Of a DNA stretch of 64,000 nt, positions 36,301-46,851 are shown piece by piece (the first letter of the stretch is position 1; each line of letters begins with the position of its first letter). Location: NCBI GenBank assembly GCA_000827495.1, contig KN817540.1, positions 190,480 through 254,479 of the forward strand, given 5' to 3'. Position numbers and translations under genes: made by a program. A model generated the notes under the pieces. The model ran no database searches. It saw only the letters and a list, made by a program, of their open reading frames with translations, and had not been told where the DNA came from. Origin of the DNA: Hypholoma sublateritium FD-334 SS-4 (Eukaryota; Basidiomycota; Agaricomycetes; Agaricales; Strophariaceae).

Positions 36301-36846
36301 AAGCAAGATACTCACATCGTGGGGCATGAGATACTTGTAGCGCGCCGGGGTGAGACGCTTGCCCATAAAGTCGCGGACGTGGCCGAGCACGATGAGCAGT
36401 AGGTAGCTGATGTACGTTGACAGCAGAACGTAGTACGGCGGGTCCTGCTCCACATGTGGCGCGAGCGGCGTGCCCACGGGATGCACGCTGACCGTGCGGA
36501 ACTCGTCGTTCGCGCAGTGCCCGAACTCGGTGTGCAGCGTGGCGAAGACCTGCTCCGACGTCGGCGGCTGCAACGGCAGCACGAGGCCGTCGTTCTCCAG
36601 CTCGGCGGGGTCCAGCACGGTTCCCTCCGACGAGGCGGTGGCGGATGAGGAGAGCGAGAGCGCGGGGGTCGACGTGAACGAGGGCGCCGCGGTGCCTGTG
36701 CGGGCGCGGGCGTCGGCCTGGGAGAGGGCGGAGAGGTACGAGGCGGCGGAGGCGGGCAGAACCGGGTTGGCGGAGCGTTTCTTGAAGATGGACGACGTCG
36801 GGGAGGGCTTGTTGAGGGCCATTGGAGAGGGGGAGCTGAACGGCAT
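33374..36846 (-). CDS. LCB2: serine palmitoyltransferase subunit 2, copy 3
   Basis: Third LCB2 paralogue. Exons: 36846-36316, 34896-34213, 34162-33374; 667 residues, phases closed. N-terminus MPFSSPSPMALNK, hydrophobic helix YYVLLSTYISYLLLIVLGH, SSYNYLGFAQ, a VDEAHSIG equivalent, and GTFTKSFGAAGGYIAG with the PLP lysine near residue 446. It is closest to copy 1 in protein sequence and in carrying a 1.4-kb first intron. Both splice donors are normal GT. All three copies keep the catalytic residues I can see, so none is an obvious pseudogene. Which copy is the housekeeping gene cannot be told from sequence alone. Confidence 0.93.
34897..36315 (-). other. 1.4-kb repeat-bearing intron of LCB2 copy 3
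   Basis: Opens GTGAGTATC, ends GTCCAG. Contains about ten copies of a word close to AAAAAGCGCATATATGCGGTC, at about 35317, 35375, 35453, 35500, 35720, 35750, 35853, 35905 and 35968. The core GCATATATGC is a perfect palindrome. Long minus-strand frames across it share the resulting peptide words (IYALF, AYMRFF) and are not considered coding. Confidence 0.75.
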
Positions 36847-38187
36847 GCTGGGCACCCTCGCTGTCGTGTTGCAAAAGGTTGGTCAGATCACTCTCGTAAC
36901 CGCCTTTCGTGGCGTGGGAATATTCACCTCCCCCCGCCCCTTTCGCTTGATTGAAACGCTGTCTGACACAGCCAGCCCGTCGAACGCGAGACAGAGTTGC
37001 AGAGCTCGTGGCCGACTCCAGCGACGCCCAGCGTCCTCACCGTTCGCCAGCGACGTTCCCGATGACGTCGAGGGCGCTCCCCACAATTTTCGCCCCAATT
37101 TTCACGCGATTCGGCATGGCGACGCAGAGCTTCCTTCCGCCCCGCCATCTTCCGTCTGCTCCGCCCCTAAAATAAGCGCGCCGCCAGCCAAGCCCTGGTC
37201 AATCCTCAACACAATCCTCCTTCCTTTCTCTGCCCTTCTCTTCCCGCCATATGTCGCCTATAATTAGTACGCCGCGTGCCCGTATTTATAGCTTGCTTCC
37301 AGACGAGAGGCAAGTTATATGTACTTAGTCTTATATACCCCGCACTTACTCCCGAGACTGACAGAAGCGCCTGGCGCACACCCTCCGTGGTTGCTTCGCC
37401 TCGAATAACCCGCGCTGTCCATTGGAGCAGAGGCGCTAGCGTCTCTGCACGTTCCGGCCCGGGGCCGGTAGCACCCGATTCACCCAGTCTGCATTTGCAC
37501 TAGGCCGTCGCGCTGATATTGTGAAGAGCGCCTTACGCGCAAGTAATGGAAACTAGAAGAAACAAAACCAAGCAAACGCAGAACAAAATTGAAAGGCGCG
37601 TAGGGTTCCGAGATTTTTTTGCGGAGTTTCGACTGCTTTCCGTACCGTGGGAACTCTCGCTCCTCTCCTCACCCTCTGTCCAAAATGAGCCGTGGTTCAA
37701 ATTCCCAATGCGCCGATGAGATCGCCACCATCGTTGTCGTATTTTATAATCATAACAAACAAAGGCCCGCGATGCATCGTAGTCGAACCTTGAGTTTATA
37801 TCTTTCTGAAAAATGATCAATAGCAGTGGCCCCAGGCTGAAGATTTCCCACTCACCTCTCAAACTATAAAGCTTCAATCTTGTCGCCCGATCGAGTACTA
37901 TGCAGTTTATTTTTGTTGCGTATATAATATAAGTATACATATATTGCAGAACTTTCTACGAGAACGCTGTTCGAAGGAGTCGAAACGGCGAACTCAATGA
38001 TGAGACAAATACGGTACTAATGCATTCTGTTATGTTTATTCTGCTTGGCTGAGTTAACCAAATACTCACCCACATTCTTCATGGCTATTACAGTCCCTTA
38101 AAAAGAACGTACCTGAGTATTTCCCTCCCGCTAGCTCCTTCCTCACTTCTTTATCCACACGCGTCTCCGGATCCCCACCTTCGCATC
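36847..38187. other. divergent promoter region, LCB2 copy 3 / member D
   Basis: 1.3 kb between two divergently transcribed genes. The LCB2-proximal 450 bp is GC-rich, the rest AT-rich. No ORF with a domain. Confidence 0.45.
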
Positions 38188-39432
38188 ATGTTGTCTGGTA
38201 AACGTCCGTACCCGCACGCTCAGATGCAAAGCTATCTGTACCACGTTGACACCCCCGCACAGACTACGTGAACTGGTCTGCTAAGGAACAGCTGTCGACC
38301 CCCCTCCTCCTAGACTGGATAGACGAGAACGCCCGAGAGCGCACCATCCTGTTCGCACCCCACGATAGGCGTGCCGCGCGCTGCGGCCCGACAGCGCTCA
38401 CAAAGCGCGCATGTGCAGATCGAGCGGCCGAGTGCATTTTCGGTGACGGGAACCGAGACGCGGACGATCTGAAGTTTTTCGGCGGCCTCGTATACCAGCG
38501 TATCTGCTACTTGTGCGCATCCCGTTTAACTCCTTGTCTCGCGCCCCCCTACTGACCCATATCTCCTCCACGCGGGCCGTCCACGCGGAGCAGGCGCTTG
38601 AAGTATAAGAAGTTCAACAACAAAATCGGGCGCGCGGCCGCAAACATGGTCTACGAGGAGATCGAGGATAGAGTGCTCTTGGCCCGTATTCGTGCGTGCA
38701 CTGGCAAATTTTATGCTTACAGCCCAACGTAATACAGCACATATTTCAGGAAAACTCATGATGGATGAGTTCCCGGAGTGGGCGCGGCTCCATGTCTACT
38801 GGCGGACTCTGCCGCATATCAACCAATTCTACCGCATCAAGCCGACGGCGGCATCTGAGGTCCCGAAAGCCCGCACGAAGACAACATTAACACTCCCATC
38901 GCGTCGGGATAGACTGCAGATGTTGACTAGGGCTCCCGGAACGAGGATCCGGAGACGGACCTTGAAGATCGAGGCCACCGCGACGAATCCCGTTCCACGA
39001 AATCCTACCGTACGATAGATATTCCCTTTTTCGCCTACTTCAAAGCTCATCAGCTCTTCCTTTGCTAGCCTGAGATTGTATTCGAGTCCGTACCGTCTGT
39101 CGAAGTAAAGTGAGTAGATTACATTGTCAGACTTTCAGGCTGTCCAGTGTCCACAAAGATATTAACTACTTCTAAGCGATAATACAGAGAATACTGTCCC
39201 TGCAATAGGATCCCAGGACTCCCTCTCTGAGCTTCAGCGACTTGAGCTGCAGATTCAACTCAAGAAACTTGAACTCGAAGCTGAAGAGAAAAAAGGTGCT
39301 GCCGAGCTACAGAGAGCTCAGATCGAAGCTGAGAACCTAAGCCATCGTCGGGACGAACATCATGAAATGGAAAAGTTGTTTGCTTTCGCCGTCGGGGCGG
39401 GTATCGCAGTTTTACTGTGCAACACTTTATGA
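38188..39432 (+). CDS. SANT-like/coiled-coil family protein, member D
   Basis: Function unknown. Exons: 38188-38197 (10 nt, ATGTTGTCTG), 38263-38512, 38594-38691, 38750-39009, 39069-39104, 39190-39432; 298 residues. Blocks: LLLDWIDENARERTILF, TKRACADRAAECIF, KYKKFNNKIG, FPEWARLHVYWRTLPHINQF, PEIVFESVP (degenerate SUMO-interacting-motif site), and a heptad coiled coil LQRLELQIQLKKLELEAEEK. The C-terminus FAFAVGAGIAVLLCNTL is hydrophobic and could be a tail anchor, which no other member clearly has. The last acceptor is inferred from frame. First of three tandem plus-strand members, divergent from LCB2 copy 3. Confidence 0.75.
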
Positions 39433-40026
39433 AAAAATGTGCACTTGTGTCTTGCTTGTGTCTACACATTGTAACATATATACCTTCTTGAAGATGTAAA
39501 GGTATAAATTCCTAGAAAGATATTATACTGGTTTTCGTAGGTACAATTAAACATTACTAGTGAAGAGAGGACGCGGGAAGCGTCAAATTAAAGATCTTTT
39601 CTCGGTGACGGCCTGCACTAAATTCTATTTTTAGCACTTGCACTGGCAGTAGCGTGGCGTGTGAATATTTATTTACCACCTGAGTCGGGTGATTGTACCG
39701 ACGCCCACTTGACGCCAACAAAACAGAGCACTGCAATCCAGCGAGGATCTTGCATTTTCAGCGGTTGCCTTTCGCTTGTTAAAAGATGTTGAGAGGGGTT
39801 GAGTACTTTACATAAGGTTGTTGTTTTTGGGTCCGTGGGCTACTGCGCCGTGACTAATCACACCATTTGTGGCAAAAGCTCTCACAAATGAGGGCCACTC
39901 TGCAGTTCCCATCAACTTCAGATAGCTTAAATGGCGGTGGTCAAAATATCAGAAAGAGGCTCATTTCGAAAAGGTTGGGGCGTTTTTCAACTGCTCATTT
40001 GCTTTTACCCCTGTTGAACTAACAAC
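39433..40026. other. spacer between members D and E
   Basis: 0.6 kb, AT-rich, with the conserved upstream word described at 39923. Confidence 0.45.
39923..39948 (+). promoter_or_regulatory. conserved word upstream of member E
   Basis: AAATGGCGGTGGTCAAAA in an otherwise divergent spacer, about 100 bp before the ATG of member E; matched upstream of member F at 41465-41490 (AAATGGCGGCGATCAAAA). It may be a promoter element or duplication residue. Confidence 0.4.
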
Positions 40027-41310
40027 ATGCCTACCCCCCCAAGCGGTCAGATTCCGCGGGATCATTTTTCTCTCATCGTTGTGCGCTGACAAGGCCTCTC
40101 TCCCACAGAGTACATACGATGGTGGAAGCACCCAGAGAAGGATATTCAACTTTTTGACTGGCTCGATGAGAACGAGCGCGAGCGCAAGACGCTCTTCTCT
40201 CCCGGCTATTTACGAGACCGACGTAACCCGTTGCCCTACGGGCTCACCAAGATGGAGTGTGGGCTACGTGCCGCGGCCGCCTTATTTGCGGGTGACCCTC
40301 AGCGAGGGCAGGACTACGCGGCGAACCCGAGACGGTTTAGCATGTCCGTTCATGACCATATCAGAAGCCTGTGCGCGCTCTATTTTCTCTTTGAATTATG
40401 TCGTTATTTAGTGTGCTCTCTCGCCGGTAGGCGCTTCAAGTATCGCAGGTTCAATAGCAAGATCGGGGCCAAGGTGTCGAACATGGCGTACGTGGATATA
40501 CAGGGCCCGCTTTTACAAAAGATTGGTTCGTGCGCTACACCGGGTTTCTTCAGCCATTAACATTATGAACGCCCTAGATCAACTCATGCTGGTTGAATGC
40601 CCGGAATGGATTCGGCTACATTTCCACTGGAGAACTGACCCGTATTACAATCAGTATTGGCCGAAAGACCAGCCAACCGCCAGGGAGAAGCCTGTCCAGG
40701 CTAATGCGCCTGAACGTCAGCTGCGAAAATCTTCCCCTGGGTTGGTCAATCAAAAACGTGCTCTTCAGGCTTCCGCCGTTCGAGTAAGGGATGGTCAAAA
40801 TAAGGCTAATGTATGGTTTTAATTCAGTCATCGCCCCAATGTTAATTTTTTGGGTTGCTTTTTGGTTCTATTTAGTCTCCAGTCATGGAATTACCTACGC
40901 CTAGGGAAAACTCTAACAGTGGAACAACGCAAGTCAGATCCTCCTCGACAACGCAGTGTGTTGCGTTCCATCGTACTGATCTGATATTGTTACCGTTAAC
41001 AAACTAATTGTTTCTCAGGGAAATAGAAACGCTTGCATCAGAAGGCGGACATGCTTCTGTTATACACGGAGGCGCTACCAATCTAGACGGTTCCATTACC
41101 TCAATACAAAGACTCGAATTACTAATTCAACTTCGGAAACTGGACATAGAAAGGGAAGACAAGAAATATGCAGCAGAGTTGCAAAGAGCTCAGGTTGAAG
41201 CTGCCAATCGCCACCAAAGTGAAAAACATGAAATCATGAAACAGTTGGCAGACTACGTCACTGGCGGAAAAGGATCTACTGGTGGCAGTAGTACTGGCAG
41301 AGACGAGTAA
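40027..41310 (+). CDS. SANT-like/coiled-coil family protein, member E
   Basis: Function unknown. Exons: 40027-40045, 40109-40370, 40431-40525, 40578-40783, 40876-40955, 41019-41310; 317 residues, phases closed. Blocks: QLFDWLDENERERKTLF, TKMECGLRAAAALFAGD, RFKYRRFNSKIG, CPEWIRLHFHWRTDPYYNQY, a basic/Gln linker, SPVMELPTP in the position of the SUMO-interacting-motif site (weak), and a coiled coil RLELLIQLRKLDIEREDKK ending KHEIMKQLADYVTGG. This last exon is the cleanest example of the family's C-terminus. Tandem with D and F on the same strand, which suggests local unequal crossing-over. Confidence 0.78.
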
Positions 41311-41464
41311 CACTACTGAGATAGTTGGCATTGCTGACTCATTGGAATCATCAAAGAGAGTATGTACTTACATATGTTACAGTTCATATCTCGTAGCAAC
41401 CGTCTGGACGTCCGTAATCAATGGAAAAATAAATATTCAAGAACAAAGATCTTCAAAGATCAAA

Positions 41465-41490
41465 TAGTTAAAATGGCGGCGATCAAAACT
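41465..41490 (+). promoter_or_regulatory. conserved word upstream of member F
   Basis: AAATGGCGGCGATCAAAA, about 120-145 bp before the ATG of member F; partner of the word at 39923. Confidence 0.4.
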
Positions 41491-41608
41491 AAGTGACTGT
41501 CCATTTTATTCATCGAAAGACGTCGCTGCCGAGCACTGTCCCCTCTTCCTTTGTGGCTCCAATCCCTTTGTCCCCCCTGTTGCGCTATTTATCTACGAGG
41601 CTCTTTTC

Positions 41609-42849
41609 ATGCCAAAGAATAGTCCGCAGAGTAGGTTTTCTGAATAATCTATATCTTATCCAGCACTAATCCACATCTGATCGACTGCAGAGCTTGTTGA
41701 GTGGGCCAAGAACCCAAACAAGAGCCAGAGCCTGCTCGACTGGCTCGATGCAAACGAATACGAACGCAAGGTTCTGTTCAATCACAAGCGCATACCACTC
41801 CGACTCAATAAAGTCGAGTGCGGTCAGCGCGCCGCTGCCGCATTATTTTCGGATGATATCGATCTGAAGGCAGCGTACGCGGCGAACCCAAGGTACTTCA
41901 GCAATACCATCCTCGATCATTTAAGACATTGGTGAGTGGTACTCTCCCCGTATATGGTCTGAGGTCGACCATAGGCATATTTTTCCCATGATTAGGGGAG
42001 TAAAGTACCGTCGATTCAACCGCAAGATCGGGTCTTGGGCGGCACGAATAAAATACAAAGACATTCCGAAGGGACCTCTCCGTGACAAAATAAGTAAGTA
42101 CGTACTCTAGGCTCTGTGGCATTGGTGCAACTGATATCAAGAAAACCGTAGATAAACTTATGTTGAGCACATTCCCCCAGTGGAGCCGCATCCATGTCTA
42201 TTGGAGAACAGATTCCTATTACAATACATTCTGGTCGGGGAAGGAGCCCAACAACCCACCACCCAAGTCCCTCAGTCCAAAATGTGCTTCCAAAGTTGTT
42301 AATAATGGAACAATTGTTTCCCAGAAGAAACCTACAGTATGCTATTACCATGTTCAATTACCAGGAACAAACACTCACCCTTTGGTCTTTTCCTAGCCTG
42401 AATATATAGTAATCGAGGACACGCCATCTCCACGGGCTATCTCGCCTGACTGCAGCGATGGTGAAATAATGGTCTTGAATCGAGTGGCACCTTCTTTGAA
42501 GATACGGTGAGTGTACTATGCCATACTCCTCTGTCTCAATAAACCCATATTAACGGCTTTTAGGCCCACAAAAAAACCAGAGGCATGCAAATATACCTTG
42601 AGTACTCCGCCACGCAGGTGCTATTACGATGCAGATGGTGGCTCTCTCCCGACAGCTCAGCAGCTCGGACTGCAGATCGAACTCAAAAGGCTTGAACTGG
42701 AATTCCAAGAGAAACAGAATGCAGCAGAATTTCAAAGAGCACAGATTCAAGCAGAAAATCGTCGTCAGGATGAGAGGAACGAGATGGTAAAGCATTTGAT
42801 CGTGTTTGTCACTGGCACTGCAGGCTTGGGCAGACCTTCGTCTGCGTAA
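41609..42849 (+). CDS. SANT-like/coiled-coil family protein, member F
   Basis: Function unknown. Exons: 41609-41630, 41691-41931, 41996-42093, 42152-42336, 42397-42506, 42564-42849; 313 residues, phases closed. Blocks: SLLDWLDANEYERKVLF, NKVECGQRAAAALFSDD, KYRRFNRKIG, FPQWSRIHVYWRTDSYYNTF, PEYIVIEDTPSPR (strong SUMO-interacting-motif form), and a coiled coil LQIELKRLELEFQEKQN ending ERNEMVKHLIVFVTG. It ends 101 bp from the stop codon of the convergent phosphatase gene, so the two transcripts probably overlap at their 3' ends. Confidence 0.78.
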
Positions 42850-42950
42850 ACATGCACTTTATTCTTGCTCTAATATGTATTTTGCCGTCAAAAGAATATT
42901 AAGCTGTTGTTGATGACACAACCGATTACAGGCGTATGTAAGGCAAATAA

Positions 42951-45106
42951 TTACTTCCTTAAATTTTTGGGAAATTGGCCATCGACAATATTGTCGGGTG
43001 CAGGCACAGTGAAATTCCCGAAGCAGTCGAACGTGAAATCGACTTCTTCGATGCGCTGCTGCATGCCGGCGATGAAGGTCTTCAGATCGCACAGCCCGTC
43101 GGAGTTGGGCTTGCAGCCTTTGATTCCGGTGAGCGGAACAACCGCGTCGTTCAATATCCACCGAATGTGTGTTGGCTCTGAGGATGCCGGGCATGACAGG
43201 ACTTGACCGACGAGGTTCGTACCAAACGGCGCGATTTGGTTGACGAAGTATGTCTACATTCCCAAATACGTTCACTGAGTAACTATAGCTATCATAGATG
43301 AGAATAAAATGACGGACCTGGCCCTTCGGTATATGAGTGGTTGGCAGAGGTCCGTTAGCCGCAAAACTAGTCAGGTTCATTGCAACAATAACTGACAAAA
43401 GAATGAGTTCTCGTTATTTAAATTTCTGAATCAATTCTAACGAGAACTGACTCGTCGAGATCACCGTATCGTGGCTTGCATCTACGAATATGGATTGATT
43501 GAGGGGGAACTGAACGGGATTGGTGACAATTGAAGAGTTCACGGCCGAGTTGAACGATGTTATGCGCGTTTGAGTCAAGCGCGAAACAAGCTCTTGAACG
43601 TAGCCGATTCCTTGAGCACTAGAGGCGGGGTTTCCAGGGCCGTTTCCGTACCAGAAGCTCAGATCTAGAATACGGAGATAGATATTTGAATAATGGGTGC
43701 ACTAAAAGAGCAGATCTTGAACGTACCGACGGCGTACTCGTAACCGTTCCATTCATCCTCGTTGAAGACATCGCAGAATGCAGAGAACCCTAGGGAAACG
43801 GTCTGCGTAGTACGTTATCGAACTGTGAATTCATATGATATGAACTGACGTACCTCGTATGCACACAACTGCTGCATTGCAACCAAATCTGTAATTGTGA
43901 GGTTAAACCCCTTCAGGAGAGGAGAGAGCCTCTTTAACGTTGGCGCGAGGTAAATTTCGGACCATGCATTCGATGCAGTACTACCGATGTTAGCGACAGC
44001 GTTATTTGCATTGGCGCAGTTCTCAAACGGAGCGAGCGTGTTGTTCTGTCCAGGAGCTTCGATCATAATGAGCTGGTGGTAGTCGTTTTGGTATTCCTGC
44101 ACCCCAAAGAATCCTGCAGAAAAATGAAGACTGCGAAAACATGATCAATTCATCTCTCTAGTCATAGAATATATGAAAACGTACGCGGAATCGAGCATTC
44201 GGGCTGAAATTTCGACAATTAAATTAGTCTGATCAAAAGATTGTATAATAGATGTACCTTCCGAAGTCGTTCTAAACACTGGAAGATCTGTCATATCGTC
44301 AAGTAATTCTCCTAAAATATAGTTTAGACACTTCCGAGATGCTAAGCATCGGAAATCGAATTTACCGTATTTGACCCTGAACGCCATTCCTAAATCAAAC
44401 CTATAAACAGTTAGCAATTGTATGAACCGAACACACGAAGTCAACATACATTTGTGCCCGACCAAAAGGAGTCAATATCTCAGCTCCGAGCTTGTACGTC
44501 CAGGTATTGAGGAAGCTCAACGCCCCGGATGCCGAGAATCCTTTACCGGTGGCAGTGGACTGGACTTTGGCAGCGAAGGCGGAGGGAGCAGAGCCACTAG
44601 TGGGGTACCGAGCCCCATGTCGATGAAGGAGATGGACTTGCTCGAGGCTACAACCGCTCGGTATCACTGGCGAAGAATTCGGTAGTCCCAATGAACTGAC
44701 AGACTGCCAAGGGCCGAGGTTTCCGAGATGATCCAGTGGGTTGAACGAGCTGCTTGAGCCACTTTTAATGGTCGGTGCCACGAGAGGAAACATGTTGTCC
44801 ATCTTGGCTATAGCCGGCGCCGTTGCTATGGCATTTGATTCGTCTCCAGCTAGAGGAAAATGTGAGTTAACATTCGATCCTCTTAGAGTTGAAGATGAGA
44901 TTCTCACTTGGAGTAGGCCCAGGGAATCCCACCTCGGACCCGTCCAGGAAAAATGTATCCGTGGCTGTTACACTAGCCCCAAGAGGTGGAAAGAGTGCAG
45001 TAGAAGTCGCACCAGCAAAGGTGGACGCCTGCGGCTGTACATGTGTGGACTGGGGCAGAGCGTGAACGAGGCCTAGAGACGCGGCCAGCAAAAATACGGG
45101 GATCAT
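42951..45106 (-). CDS. secreted histidine acid phosphatase (phytase type)
   Basis: Releases phosphate from phytate or other phosphomonoesters outside the cell. Ten exons: 45106-44908, 44849-44450, 44400-44366, 44311-44258, 44203-44185, 44130-43854, 43802-43727, 43664-43452, 43391-43318, 43253-42951; 549 residues, all phases closed. A signal peptide (MIPVFLLAASLGLVHALP) opens the protein. The catalytic motif RHGARYPT lies near residue 143 and the proton-donor HD in DASHDTVIST near 418. Several Asn-X-Ser/Thr sites and paired Cys fit a secreted glycoprotein. Exon 5 is a 19-nt micro-exon. Fungal phytases of this family are usually 440-470 residues; this has about 70 extra residues between the signal and the catalytic motif. 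Confidence 0.93.
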
Positions 45107-46851
45107 GGCGGGCTGCAACCTGCATGCTCAAAAGAAATGAAGCGGTTTTTATAGTGCGCGCCTTCTGAATATTATGCCATGGAGTTTCATTCCGACACCC
45201 TTTGCGCTAAGAAATTTCAAGTCACGTCCTATAAATAGTCCTTCAACCGTGTAAGAAGCACTTAATAATAATCAGATTTCGCTCACGGAATCTATTAACA
45301 CCTCAAAATAAGTTTGCTCCTAAGGAACGTGTGCAAGATATTGTCCAATCATCTGCCCCATGCACGAGGATAATGTAAGGGGGCAGGCTGGGGCAGGTGA
45401 TTGTGCGGTCTGAGTAACTGTAGTTTGATCCAATTTGGATCCAACATCCAAACAATTGCCAGTGCCATTGATGCAAAATCCAATTATCGGCGCAGCTATC
45501 GAGGATCAACTGCGCATCGACCGCGAGGGTATGACCCAGCGGCATTCGGACCAGCGAAGGACGAGCGACGCAGATCGAAATCAACGTCTGGGGCGCAAGC
45601 GTCAGCTCTGCTGATGACAAGAACCGTATTGAGAATCATATTCTCACCACGACTGCAGCATGGCCACTGCCATTTCAGCCGTCTCATGCAACAAAATCCT
45701 TCGTTCCATCGAGGTCTACGGCGCCCCAGCCCCCCGCTTATCTCGGTTTGCTTGAAATAGCAGAATATTATTGTACCACATGGGAAGTGCAAACGACGTC
45801 AGTCAGTCGGAACCTCTCCCACCATCATACTGTATCTTCAGCATTTGCCCCACACAAGGTGCGTTGACGCCTACCATGCGCCGACGGATTCCTTCTCGTA
45901 CAGGCCTCCGTTAGGGGTGTCAGGCCAGACTCATCTAGAGTAACTCCAATTTTACTTGTCTTCTTGAGAATTAATAGTACTCTCGAACTGTGTAAACTTT
46001 ACATTAATTACCCCATTGTGCGTGACGCATGGCGGCTTCGCCGCTTCGCTGTTGGTCATCTGTCGATTGTAAGGTCTTCTCATGATGCGCAAAGTCACAT
46101 TTTCCCCGTTATGTTAGTCGTTTCCTGTAGCGCTCCATTGGTATTTGTGCACTCCTGCATGCATGGTACGACCGATATATAAAGAAAGTGCTTATAAATA
46201 GCACACTCATGACGAAGGTAAAAACTGCAGCTGGGGCCGGAGCTCCGTGAGGATTTCATGGTGTGCAAGAGATAGTGGAAAAAATCAGTCATATAGGGGA
46301 TTTGTGTAGTGAATATTTTCGAATAGGCCAACTATGTACTTGATATATCTGTGTAGTTTCGGTAAACGCGAAGCCTCACATCGATAACGTGATACATTTG
46401 AATGGTAGCTTTTGTATGAAGGCGCCCGCATTTACAATCCGGAGACAGTTTATGCGGAGGAACGCAGAGAAGGCCTTGGCCAATCGAGTAAAATGTTCAT
46501 TCGAAGAGATTACCATGGCAGTCCCCGGCTGCGCTTAACAGTCCCCATATTGGTGCTCGAAAGTCGATAATTTATATGTCCTAGCAGCATCCACATTCAC
46601 AGCATGTTGACTTCGGCACTTCGAAGAGACGGATCAGTCCAGCCTGGAGCTGATTACACCACGAGGCCGACGAGAACCATGGATGCCGATTGTACAGTTG
46701 CCAGTTACTACCACCACCTTTTTCAGGTAACCCCGTGGATTTATTGGGCGCTATCTCACATGTTTGCGCTCAGCTCACCAGTATGAAAGAATATATAACT
46801 AACCCCAACAAATGCGGCGACAGCTTTCTCCCGAGTCCTCGCATTCATATT
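45107..46851. other. 1.7-kb intergenic
   Basis: Divergent promoters of the phosphatase and member G. A minus-strand frame at 45620-45303 (ISICVARPSLVRMPLGH) is open but lacks an ATG, signal peptide or splice context and is not called. 45960-46560 is AT-rich without features. Confidence 0.4.

Noticed and set aside
35484..36874. Long minus-strand frames of 212 and 331 codons
   Set aside because: They cover the LCB2 copy 3 intron and run into its first exon out of frame; the composition comes from the repeated GCATATATGC words.
45303..45620. Minus-strand frame resembling a small secreted protein
   Set aside because: No ATG, no signal peptide, no splice partner.
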